A stretch of 64,000 nt of DNA from Marinococcus luteus_A (GTDB taxonomy: Bacteria; Bacillota; Bacilli; Bacillales; Marinococcaceae): assembly GCF_034497705.1 (NCBI RefSeq), contig NZ_JAXRUV010000002.1, forward strand, positions 310,001 through 374,000, written 5' to 3'. The position numbers and the translations under genes were made by a program. This document shows positions 43,256-50,427 of this stretch, piece after piece (the first letter of the stretch is position 1; each line of letters starts with the position of its first letter). A model generated the notes under the pieces. It saw only the letters and a program-made list of their open reading frames with translations, had not been told where the DNA came from and made no database searches.

Positions 43256-43510
43256 ATGAACAATCAGGACAACCATACGAGGACTTCCAAACCGAATAGA
43301 AAAGAGCAGCTGAAAAGAGGCGCGCAAAAGGTGCGTGCTCGTCTTCAGCAACTGCTCTGGTGGCACTGGCTGATTATTATTTTAGTCCTGGCTTTTGTCT
43401 GCTCGATTATCGGCTTGATGATCGGCTATGCGGTCGGGGGAGGCAATCCTTTTCAGGCTTTAAACCCATCGACCTGGCTGGAGATTTATCGGTTAACCCG
43501 AGGAAATTAG
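43256..43510 (+). CDS. EpuA-like small membrane protein (named RNA polymerase subunit beta in databases)
   Basis: 84 residues: a basic N-terminal tail (KPNRKEQLKRGAQKVRARLQ), one membrane helix (WHWLIIILVLAFVCSIIGLMIGYAV) and the signature GGGNPFQALNPSTWLEIYRLT. This matches the EpuA family (PF11772), which is often labelled RNA polymerase subunit beta for no good reason; it is not RpoB. Commonly lies near murA and fabZ in Bacillota. Role unknown, presumably at the envelope. Confidence 0.8.
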   Translation: MNNQDNHTRTSKPNRKEQLKRGAQKVRARLQQLLWWHWLIIILVLAFVCSIIGLMIGYAVGGGNPFQALNPSTWLEIYRLTRGN

Positions 43511-43529
43511 CATAAAAAGTGAGGAAAAA

Positions 43530-43955
43530 ATGATGCTTTCAACAGAACAAATCAAAGAGATTATTCCCCACCGCTATCCGTTTCTGCTTGTCGATAAAAT
43601 TATCGAAGTAGAACCCGGAGAGCGGGCAGTAGGCATTAAAAATGTCAGCGCCAACGAAGAATTTTTCAATGGGCACTTCCCTGACTATCCAGTGATGCCG
43701 GGAGTGCTTATTATTGAAGCAATCGCCCAGGCCGGCGGCGTCGCGCTGATGCAGCAGGAAGACATGAAAGGAAAGCTCGCCCTGTTTGCAGGGATTGATG
43801 AATGCCGGTTCAAAGGACAGGTGAAGCCGGGAGACCAGCTGCGCCTCGAAATGGAGGTCACTAAACAGCGACGCTCCATCGTTAAAGGAAAAGGCACCGC
43901 TTCCGTGGACGGCAAGGTCGTTGCAGAAGCGGACCTGATGTTTGCGATTCAATAG
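43530..43955 (+). CDS. fabZ: 3-hydroxyacyl-ACP dehydratase FabZ
   Basis: 141 residues (ywpB in B. subtilis). Hot-dog fold dehydratase of fatty acid elongation. IIPHRYPFLLVDKIIEVEPG near the N-terminus; the catalytic His and Glu are in FFNGHFPDYPVMPGVLIIEA. Two adjacent ATGs (43530, 43533); GTGAGG lies upstream. A strong terminator ends the group. Confidence 0.96.
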   Translation: MMLSTEQIKEIIPHRYPFLLVDKIIEVEPGERAVGIKNVSANEEFFNGHFPDYPVMPGVLIIEAIAQAGGVALMQQEDMKGKLALFAGIDECRFKGQVKPGDQLRLEMEVTKQRRSIVKGKGTASVDGKVVAEADLMFAIQ

Positions 43956-43956
43956 T

Positions 43957-43996
43957 AAAAAGGACTGCAGCGACCGTTCAAGCTGCAGTCCTTTTT
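43957..43996 (+). terminator. fabZ terminator
   Basis: AAAAAGGACTGCAG pairs perfectly with CTGCAGTCCTTTTT (14 bp), loop of 12 bases. Confidence 0.95.
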
Positions 43997-44317
43997 CGGT
44001 ATGTGATTAATGAGACGGTTTATTTTCGTATGTTTAACACTGATCACAGCCCACCAGAATTTTCTAAAATTTTTAATTTTATTATGTTATAATAGATGAA
44101 GCAACTTTGAGACTAGTATTTCTATTTAGAGAGTTCTTAAGATATTTTGTTATATTCTTAAATTAATGAAACCTTTTATTTTAACTTACGTCTTATTCGT
44201 TAGGGAGATTAGATGAAGTTTTACCTAATTTCAAGAACGGGTATTGTAAGTTAAGAAAGATATGCCTACAATGAAATAGGTTTACAAAAGAGCAGAATAA
44301 AGTGGGTGAATGACTCA
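43997..44317 (+). other. AT-rich region before tagO, no gene seen
   Basis: About 320 bases, strikingly AT-rich (for example 44070-44230). No convincing open frame. TTATAAT at 44089-44095 could be a -10 element. The composition matches the following tagO-like gene rather than its left-hand neighbours. Confidence 0.5.
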
Positions 44318-45400
44318 ATGAGCCTTTGGGAGTACGCGATAGCTTTTGTAATAGCCTTTACTGTCGCATTGCTGACGAATCCCCTTATCATTCGTTACGC
44401 TGGTAAATTTGGATTTATAGATAAACCCGAAGAAAGAAAAGTCCACTTAAAGTCAATGCCCCGGGTAGGGGGACTCTCCATTATTCTTGGAACGATAGCT
44501 GGTTGTATCTATCTGCAGGTGGAAAGTGAATACCTTCCTCAAATTGGTATTGGGGCGGCTATGATCATAATAATGGGGCTGTTGGATGATCGTTTTACTT
44601 TAAATGCTAAATTAAAGTTTTTAATTCAATTAATAGCTGCGATAGTAGTAGTTAGTTCAGGTTTAACCATTGAATTTATAGAAGTCCCATTAATTGGCAG
44701 AGTGGAATTGGGTTTTTTAAGTTCTACAATGGCTTTACTTTGGATTATAGGTGTGATGAATTCCATTAATTTAATTGACGGTTTAGATGGATTAGCCGGG
44801 GGCATAGCTACAATTGCTATATCTACTATATTAGTAATGGCTATCATAGACCCGTTGGCACATGTAGCAGTCATTTCAATTGCTGTAGTATTAATTGCGA
44901 GCACAATGGCTTTTCTGATATTTAATTTTCACCCAGCCAAACTGTTTATGGGTGATACAGGTTCTTTATTTCTTGGTTATTCTATAGCAATAATCTCACT
45001 GATGGGTTTTTTCAAAAGTGTGACTTTGTTCAGTTTAATCGCTCCTGTATTAATTCTTGCAGTGCCAATATTTGATACGCTTTTTGCGATTATAAGAAGG
45101 TTTTTAAACAAGCAGCGTATTATGTCGCCTGACAAGGGACACTTGCACCATTGCTTGTTAGCAATGGGTTTCAGTCATAGGGCGACAGTTCTAATAATTT
45201 ACACTATAGGTATCTTTTTTGGTGCTTCAGCGCTGCTATTTTCCAATGTCACATTATGGAGTGCTGTGATCATATTTATTTTCCTGTTGATTCTCATTCA
45301 ATTGAGTGCAGAAGTAGTAGGTTTAATTGGAGCTAAAAGACAACCTCTTTTAAATATGATGCGTAGATGCACTGGCGGTTCACAAGAGATAAAAAAATAA
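44318..45400 (+). CDS. tagO: Undecaprenyl-phosphate N-acetylglucosaminyl 1-phosphate transferase, TagO/MraY family
   Basis: 360 residues from ATG 44318 (GTGGGTGA upstream; GTG 44306 possible). About eleven membrane helices. Family motifs in order: RKVHLKSMPRVGGLSI, MGLLDDRFTLNAKLK (Asp-Asp), MNSINLIDGLDGLAGG, FHPAKLFMGDTGSLFLG and the cytoplasmic HLHH in DKGHLHHCLLAMGFSH. It starts teichoic acid or other surface polymer synthesis by moving GlcNAc-1-phosphate to the lipid carrier. Base composition is clearly lower in G+C than its neighbours, which hints at separate origin. No other wall-polymer genes adjoin it. Confidence 0.92.
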   Translation: MSLWEYAIAFVIAFTVALLTNPLIIRYAGKFGFIDKPEERKVHLKSMPRVGGLSIILGTIAGCIYLQVESEYLPQIGIGAAMIIIMGLLDDRFTLNAKLKFLIQLIAAIVVVSSGLTIEFIEVPLIGRVELGFLSSTMALLWIIGVMNSINLIDGLDGLAGGIATIAISTILVMAIIDPLAHVAVISIAVVLIASTMAFLIFNFHPAKLFMGDTGSLFLGYSIAIISLMGFFKSVTLFSLIAPVLILAVPIFDTLFAIIRRFLNKQRIMSPDKGHLHHCLLAMGFSHRATVLIIYTIGIFFGASALLFSNVTLWSAVIIFIFLLILIQLSAEVVGLIGAKRQPLLNMMRRCTGGSQEIKK

Positions 45401-45405
45401 GTTTG

Positions 45406-45437
45406 CCGGCTTTCGAAAAGAAAGGCCGGTTTTTTTG
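45406..45437 (+). terminator. tagO terminator
   Basis: CCGGCTTTC pairs with GAAAGGCCGG (one bulge), followed by seven Ts. Confidence 0.85.
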
Positions 45438-45513
45438 TATAAAAAGAGATTGGATATAAATTGTTACGGGAAAAAGAAAGTCTGGACGAGATAATGAAAG
45501 GAGAGTCAATGTA

Positions 45514-45759
45514 ATGGGATTTATACTATTTCTTATCGTCGGCGGTCTGATCGGCTGGCTTGCCGGTTTAATTCTGGGCAAAGACCTCCCAGGCGGCATT
45601 TTGGGTAACATTATTGCAGGTATTATTGGTGCCTGGATCGGCGGGGCCATCTTTGGTTCTTGGGGACCGGTCATTGGCAGTATTGCGATTTTCCCGGCGT
45701 TAATTGGTGCGATTATTTTTGTCGTCATTCTAAGCTTTATTTTAAAAGCTATCCGCTAA
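45514..45759 (+). CDS. GlsB/YeaQ/YmgE family membrane protein
   Basis: 81 residues, almost wholly hydrophobic and glycine-rich: GGLIGWLAGLILGKDLPGGILGNIIAGIIGAWIGG, then two more helices. This is the transglycosylase-associated (YeaQ/YmgE/GlsB) family, tied to general stress in many bacteria. No enzymatic activity is known. GAAAGGAGAG precedes ATG 45514. Stands alone with its own terminator. Confidence 0.88.
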   Translation: MGFILFLIVGGLIGWLAGLILGKDLPGGILGNIIAGIIGAWIGGAIFGSWGPVIGSIAIFPALIGAIIFVVILSFILKAIR

Positions 45760-45766
45760 ACAATAA

Positions 45767-45800
45767 ACGAAGCCGTCCTTTTATCGGGGCGGCTTCGTTT
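45767..45800. terminator. Bidirectional terminator
   Basis: ACGAAGCCG pairs with CGGCTTCGT, with TTTTAT on the plus strand and TTTATTG on the minus strand; it lies between convergent genes. Confidence 0.88.
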
Positions 45801-46657
45801 TATGACAGTGCGCGGTTTTTACTGATCTGCTGAAGAGCTGTATTGATGCCGAGAACCTCTGTCGCGATATGACCCATGCCGGGAAACGTTTCAAGGGTGG
45901 AGCGCTCGATATGGTTGGCAAGGTATACCGCGTGCCGGAGGGGGATAATTTCGTCTTCTTCACCCGCCCAGATGTAAGCCGGCGTGTCGATGTTTTCCAA
46001 ATGGTAGGCCCAGGGTGTCATGAGCGTCTGGAGATCCCGGAGGAAGCCTTCAGCAGAATGGGCGGATTCCTGAACCGCAAACCTCCACTTATCCAGAATA
46101 AACGGAGTCACGTACTGCTGTTCTTCCCTGGAAAGCTGTTCGGATTCCGTCTGGAAGATTTTATCCTCCATATTCGTCTGCTCCCACCGGCTGCGTAAAA
46201 GCTCCGGCGCTTCCTGAATCGTTTGCAGCGGTGCTTTTAAGGAGGTATCGAGCAAACGAAACAATTCAGGATCCTCCGTGGGACCGAGTGAACCAACTAA
46301 ATGGAGCTCGCTGATGCGCCCCTTCAGAAGACTGGTGCTGGTTGCTGCGTATGGACCTCCGCAGCCGACACCGATCAAGGAACAGCGCTGAATTTCAAAA
46401 TGATTCATTACCTCATCGATGTCTTTGGAAAACTGCAGAAAAGTACCATGAGGATCAGGAGTGGACAGGCCGTAGCCCGGGCGGTCAACAGAAATAATAC
46501 GAAGAGAGTTGGAAGCAGCAGCTTCTTCTCCAATTGCGGCTTCAAGCCGGGAGCTTCCGACTCCGTGTACATAAAGGACAGGTGTTCCGTCTGGATCACC
46601 GAACATGGAAATACTGAGCATACGGCCATCGCGTAAAGAAAGCGCTAATTGTTTCAA
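45800..46657 (-). CDS. Alpha/beta hydrolase-fold protein with altered nucleophile elbow
   Basis: 285 residues from TTG 46657, with GGAGGG just upstream. Alpha/beta hydrolase features: oxyanion region VLYVHGVGSSR, VDRPGYGLS, late Asp in WAGEEDEIIP and His in FPGMGHIA. The nucleophile elbow, normally GVSGGGPYA in this subgroup, reads GVGCGGPYA: the expected Ser is Gly98 (codon GGC) with Cys99 after it. Unless Cys99 can take over, classical hydrolase activity is doubtful. Substrate unknown. Monocistronic. Confidence 0.85.
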   Translation of the reverse strand: MKQLALSLRDGRMLSISMFGDPDGTPVLYVHGVGSSRLEAAIGEEAAASNSLRIISVDRPGYGLSTPDPHGTFLQFSKDIDEVMNHFEIQRCSLIGVGCGGPYAATSTSLLKGRISELHLVGSLGPTEDPELFRLLDTSLKAPLQTIQEAPELLRSRWEQTNMEDKIFQTESEQLSREEQQYVTPFILDKWRFAVQESAHSAEGFLRDLQTLMTPWAYHLENIDTPAYIWAGEEDEIIPLRHAVYLANHIERSTLETFPGMGHIATEVLGINTALQQISKNRALS

Positions 46658-46753
46658 TCCTTCCCTCCTCCTCTTTCCGTGCGGGTATCACTTGTAAAAG
46701 ATGCGTAGGTATATTCTATCATACAATATGAAAAACGGAAGAATTTCATTCAG

Positions 46754-46786
46754 AACAAAACGGCCCTCCGTGATGGAGAGCCGTTG
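46754..46786 (-). terminator. ilvE terminator
   Basis: On the minus strand AACGGCTCTCC pairs with GGAGGGCCGTT (one G-T), then TTTGTTC. Confidence 0.85.
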
Positions 46787-46796
46787 TTTATCCATT

Positions 46797-47870
46797 TTAT
46801 ACCGTCCGGGTCCAGTGCAGCACATCTTCCTTCTCTCCGGTCTGAATGCCGGTGATCGTATCGTATAGCTGCTTGGCCAGTGGCCCGGTTTCTTCATTAT
46901 TGATTTTATAGGTCTGGGCGTCCCAGCGCAGCTTGCCTACAGGAGAAATGACCGCTGCTGTGCCGGTGCCGAAAATTTCCTCAAGCGTGCCTGCTTCGTA
47001 TGCCGTACGTATTTCTTCCATATCGATGCGGCGTTCTTCTACAGGAATCTCCCAGTAATGCAGCAGTTCAATGACGGAGTCGCGGGTAATCCCTTCAAGA
47101 ATACTTCCGTTCAGCGCAGGAGTTACAACCTTCCCGCTGATTTTAAAGAAAATATTCATGCTGCCTACCTCTTCAATATAGCGCTGCTCTACACCGTCCA
47201 GCCACAGCACCTGGTCGTACCCGGCGCTTCCGGCCTGCTCCTGGGCCTTCAGGCTGGCTGCGTAGTTGCCGGCGGTCTTGGTGAATCCGACGCCGCCGCG
47301 GACGCTGCGGACGAATTCGTTTTCCACATAGATGCTGACCGGCTTCATGGCATCGCCGCCACTGCCGTAGTAAGAGCCAACAGGCGTTAAAATAATCAGC
47401 AGTTTGTAGGAGGAGGACGGCTTCACGCTGAGACTTGCTTCCGTCGCAATTACAAACGGGCGGATATACAACGACTGTCCTTCTCCGCGTGGAATCCAGT
47501 CGCGCTCAAGCGAAACAAGCTCCTTTAAAGAATCTATCAACAGCTGCTCGTCGATCTCCGGAATGCTCATCCGGCGGTTGGACTGGTTCAGGCGTTCGAA
47601 GTTTTTTTCCGGGCGGAAAAGCATAATATTGCCGCCGGAATAATAGGCCTTCATTCCTTCGAAGACCGCCTGTCCGTAATGAAATACAAGACTCGAAGGA
47701 TCCATGGTAAGCGGCTGATAAGGTACGATTCTTGGATCAATCCATCCTTCTCCCTCCACATAATCCACGACAAACATATGGTCGGTAAAGTTTTTTCCGA
47801 AAGCGAGCTGAGAAAAATCCGGCTTCGTTTTCGGAGATTTTGTACGTTCAATGGTCAATGACTCAGCCAC
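46797..47870 (-). CDS. ilvE: Branched-chain amino acid aminotransferase
   Basis: 357 residues from GTG 47870 (AGGAGTGA seven bases upstream). Class IV PLP aminotransferase of the longer (BCAT type, B. subtilis YbgE/YwaA-like) group: VFHYGQAVFEGMKAY, RMNRSIPEI-like NQSNRRMSIPEI, PLP Lys in GVGFTKTAGNYAAS, and EVGSMNIFF. Last step of Leu, Ile and Val synthesis and first of their breakdown. No T-box or other ilv genes nearby. Confidence 0.95.
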   Translation of the reverse strand: MAESLTIERTKSPKTKPDFSQLAFGKNFTDHMFVVDYVEGEGWIDPRIVPYQPLTMDPSSLVFHYGQAVFEGMKAYYSGGNIMLFRPEKNFERLNQSNRRMSIPEIDEQLLIDSLKELVSLERDWIPRGEGQSLYIRPFVIATEASLSVKPSSSYKLLIILTPVGSYYGSGGDAMKPVSIYVENEFVRSVRGGVGFTKTAGNYAASLKAQEQAGSAGYDQVLWLDGVEQRYIEEVGSMNIFFKISGKVVTPALNGSILEGITRDSVIELLHYWEIPVEERRIDMEEIRTAYEAGTLEEIFGTGTAAVISPVGKLRWDAQTYKINNEETGPLAKQLYDTITGIQTGEKEDVLHWTRTV

Positions 47871-47944
47871 AATAACATCACTCCTATGTATTTATCGTTC
47901 CATTTATTTCTCTACTGGTAACAGCATTTAAATTGTATCATACA

Positions 47945-48063
47945 AAGAAAAGTTCTATCCACTTGAAAGCCGGCGACAAGCGCTGTCCGCCTTCCGCGAA
48001 ATGGTTTTTCATTTTGCAGGAAGGAGACAGCGACCTCGAGCCGGCAGTGGATGGAACTGGACA
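47945..48063 (+). repeat. Structured intergenic repeat, unit E
   Basis: Ends AAGAAAAG (47945-47952) and CTGGACA (48057-48063). Outer stem TTCTATCCACT (47953-47963) with AGTGGATGGAA (48046-48056), one G-T pair; left bulge TGAAA; inner stem GCCGGC (47969-47974) with GCCGGC (48040-48045); deeper arms CGCTGTC with GACAGCG and CCTTCC with GGAAGG. It lies between the ilvE promoter region and the 3' end of the sigma factor gene. Confidence 0.85.
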
Positions 48064-48104
48064 GATAGAAAAGCTTTCTCCACCTGCACCCCGCCTAAGG
48101 CACA

Positions 48105-48602
48105 TCAACCCAGCTGCTTTTCATCAGCGTAGGCACGCAGCTTGCGCAAAGCGGATTTTCGCCATGATTTGACCGTAGAGGCCGCTACCCCGTGTTTCGC
48201 GGCAATATCACGTATAGGAAGGGAATATACGGAAAAGTCAATGAGCCAGGTTCGTTCCCGTGCCGAAAGAAGGGGAAAGTAAGCTTCAAGCTCAAAGCGG
48301 TCCTCCATTTCCGATGACTGTTCAAAGGGCTCGTGGTCATCAAACAGCTGATGCCGCTCGGAAAACCGTACTTCTTTGCGAAGCATCATCAGCATCTCCC
48401 CACGCACGAGGGTGAAAGCGTACGCCGGAAAAGCACCCTTTTCCGGAGAAAAGGTGGAGTAGGCCTTCCATAATCCTACGTATCCGGCCTGCATATATTC
48501 CTCCTGTTCTTGATAAATACGGAGGCGTGTAATCATTCGTTTGACGAGCGGAGTATATTTTTTATATGCTTCTTCAAATGAAGCAGGGATTGTATCAGTC
48601 AA
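48105..48602 (-). CDS. Sigma-70 family RNA polymerase sigma factor
   Basis: 165 residues from TTG 48602, with AGGAG six bases upstream. Only regions 2 and 4 are present. Region 2: EEYMQAGYVGLWKAYSTFSP and AFPAYAFTLVRGEMLMMLRK; region 4: a helix-turn-helix in LPIRDIAAKHGVAASTVKSW. The layout recalls short sigma factors of the ComX/staphylococcal SigH type more than classical ECF factors. No anti-sigma gene is adjacent, so what activates it is unknown. Confidence 0.82.
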   Translation of the reverse strand: MTDTIPASFEEAYKKYTPLVKRMITRLRIYQEQEEYMQAGYVGLWKAYSTFSPEKGAFPAYAFTLVRGEMLMMLRKEVRFSERHQLFDDHEPFEQSSEMEDRFELEAYFPLLSARERTWLIDFSVYSLPIRDIAAKHGVAASTVKSWRKSALRKLRAYADEKQLG

Positions 48603-48860
48603 TGGTCTCTCCTGCGAAGCCGCGCGCGGTTCTTATTTATTCCATGGTAGATTCAGCATATATAAAAGCCGGAAATGCTGCCGGAGTGCTATGTATGGAT
48701 ACATCCTGCGCATTGCGTTGTATTATAGAAAAGAACAAAGCTGCCTGAGTATAGAAAACAGACAGTCCGTATATAAAAAAATAAAGCAGATCGGTTGAAA
48801 GCAGATAAAGAAAGCGTACAATTGAAATAAGAATGATTACGATCAGGCAGGTGAACAGAA

Positions 48861-49226
48861 ATGCCAAACGAAGACAAAGAAACGCAGGCAAATGTAGGCT
48901 GGATCCAGCAGCAGATTCAGGAGCGATCGCTTGATATTATGACAGATATGCTGAAGGGACTCGCTGACGGCAAGCGGATGCAGATTGCCCAGGCGCTGGC
49001 TTTGACTCCGGAATTGAGTGTACATAGTATTGCCGAGGTTATTGATTCCTCTATTGCTACCGCGTCCCATCACCTTCGGTATATGCATAAGCTGGGACTG
49101 ACGAAGTTCCGGAAGGAAGGAAGAACTGTGTATTATTCTCTTGATGACGAACATGTCAGGCAGGTGGTGGAGCTCGTTGTAAGCCACCAGGCAGAAATTA
49201 AAGAACGGCAAGGAAAAGAGACGTAA
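48861..49226 (+). CDS. ArsR/SmtB-family metal-responsive repressor
   Basis: 121 residues. Winged helix with recognition helix ATASHHLRYMHKLGL and wing GRTVYYSL. The last helix has LDDEHVRQVVELVVSHQAE, i.e. Asp-x-His-x10-His-x2-Glu, the same spacing as the alpha-5 zinc site of CadC/SmtB (Asp101, His103, His114, Glu117 in CadC). The cysteine-based alpha-3 site is absent. Likely a zinc or cobalt sensor, yet no exporter gene is next to it; the terminator hairpin overlaps its stop codon. Confidence 0.87.
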   Translation: MPNEDKETQANVGWIQQQIQERSLDIMTDMLKGLADGKRMQIAQALALTPELSVHSIAEVIDSSIATASHHLRYMHKLGLTKFRKEGRTVYYSLDDEHVRQVVELVVSHQAEIKERQGKET

Positions 49227-49242
49227 CGGCGTCTCTTTTTTT
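49216..49242 (+). terminator. Terminator of the arsR-type gene
   Basis: AAGAGACG pairs with CGTCTCTT, loop TAACGG containing the stop codon, then TTTTTTT. Confidence 0.85.
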
Positions 49243-49298
49243 ATTTGCAGTAAACAAATGTTTCACAATACTACAATTGCAAAAATCAGCTGAATTTA

Positions 49299-49312
49299 TG
49301 AAAGCGGAAACA
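49299..49312 (+). promoter_or_regulatory. Candidate cre site upstream of acoA
   Basis: TGAAAGCGGAAACA matches TGWNANCGNTNWCA except at one position. It lies 37 bases upstream of the -35 element, so it could activate or repress. Confidence 0.5.
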
Positions 49313-49348
49313 ATATTTTGAAATCAACGATATTTTACAGATGTTTAG

Positions 49349-49377
49349 TTGACGAACGAATGAAATAAGGCTATTAT
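49349..49377 (+). promoter_or_regulatory. SigA-type promoter of acoABCL
   Basis: TTGACG (49349-49354), 17 bases, TATTAT (49372-49377). I see no -24/-12 SigL (sigma-54) element, unlike the B. subtilis aco operon. Confidence 0.7.
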
Positions 49378-49425
49378 GTTTACAAAGGTCATAATAAAGA
49401 ACAAATGTAAAAGGGAGGCGTTATT

Positions 49426-50406
49426 GTGACGCAGGCAGATTGGGTTTGGGAAGAGCCGAAGGAAAAGCTGGTCAATTGGCTCGAGCAGATGTGGACCGTT
49501 CGCTGGTTCGATGAAAAAGTAGATGAATTTTTCGCCAAAGGCATGATTCACGGTACGACTCACTTATGTGTAGGACAGGAAGCTTCGGCTGTGGGGGTAT
49601 GTGCGATGCTTGAAGATAAAGACAAAATCACGAGCACTCACCGGGGCCACGGGCACTGCATCGCTAAGGGTGCAGACCCGGACCGGATGATGGCAGAACT
49701 ATTTGGCCGTGAAACCGGCTACTGTAAAGGCAAAGGCGGGTCCATGCATATTGCAGATGTTGAAAAAGGCAACCTGGGTGCCAACGGTATCGTCGGAGGA
49801 GGCATTCCTTTAGCCGTAGGATCAGCACTTACTTCAAAGATGCGCCAGGAAGGGTACATTACTGTCTGCTTCTTCGGGGACGGGGCAGCAAATGAAGGCA
49901 GTTTTCACGAAGCAGTGAACCTGGCTGCTATCTGGGATCTTCCGGTCATCTTTGTCTGCGAAAACAACCAGTACGGCATGTCCGGCCCGGTCAAGGATAT
50001 GGTGAAAATCGAAAATATTGCCGATCGTGCTTCCGGCTACGGTATTCCGGGCTATGTCGTTGACGGCAATAATCTTCCCGAGGTCATGACGGTTATGAAA
50101 GAAGCCGTGGAGTATACAAGAAACGGAAGCGGCCCGGTTCTCATAGAAGCGAAAACGTACCGGTGGAAGGGCCACTCCAAAAGCGATGCGAAAAAATATC
50201 GGACAAGAGAAGAAGAAAAAGAATGGAAGGATAAAGACCCGATCCGTTTTTTCCAGGAGGCCTTGATCGAGCGTGGGATTATCACATCAGAAGAAGCCGA
50301 AACGGTGAAGAAAGAAACGAAAGCCCAGATTGAACGATCGGTGGAATTTGCGGAACAGAGTCCCGAACCTTCTGCGGATACACTGCTTGAGGATGTCTAT
50401 GCTTAA
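49426..50406 (+). CDS. acoA: TPP-dependent acetoin dehydrogenase E1 alpha
   Basis: 326 residues from GTG 49426 (GGGAGGCG upstream). Thiamine-diphosphate E1 alpha subunit: HLCVGQEASAVGVCAML, STHRGHGHCIAKG, and the TPP motif GDGAANEGSFHEAVNLAAIWDLPVIF-type (GDG...N). In AcoABCL it cleaves acetoin to acetaldehyde and acetyl-CoA. The same fold serves pyruvate and branched-chain complexes; size, gene order and the GKGGSMHI segment favour acetoin. First of four genes. Confidence 0.9.
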   Translation: MTQADWVWEEPKEKLVNWLEQMWTVRWFDEKVDEFFAKGMIHGTTHLCVGQEASAVGVCAMLEDKDKITSTHRGHGHCIAKGADPDRMMAELFGRETGYCKGKGGSMHIADVEKGNLGANGIVGGGIPLAVGSALTSKMRQEGYITVCFFGDGAANEGSFHEAVNLAAIWDLPVIFVCENNQYGMSGPVKDMVKIENIADRASGYGIPGYVVDGNNLPEVMTVMKEAVEYTRNGSGPVLIEAKTYRWKGHSKSDAKKYRTREEEKEWKDKDPIRFFQEALIERGIITSEEAETVKKETKAQIERSVEFAEQSPEPSADTLLEDVYA

Positions 50407-50427
50407 TATAGAAAGGAGTGCCTGACG

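Noticed and set aside
43256..43510. RNA polymerase beta subunit
   Set aside because: Database name for EpuA-like proteins. The 84-residue single-helix membrane protein shares nothing with RpoB.
47933..48172. 79-codon open frame on the plus strand
   Set aside because: It lies over repeat unit E and the antisense of the sigma factor's 3' end, with no ribosome site.
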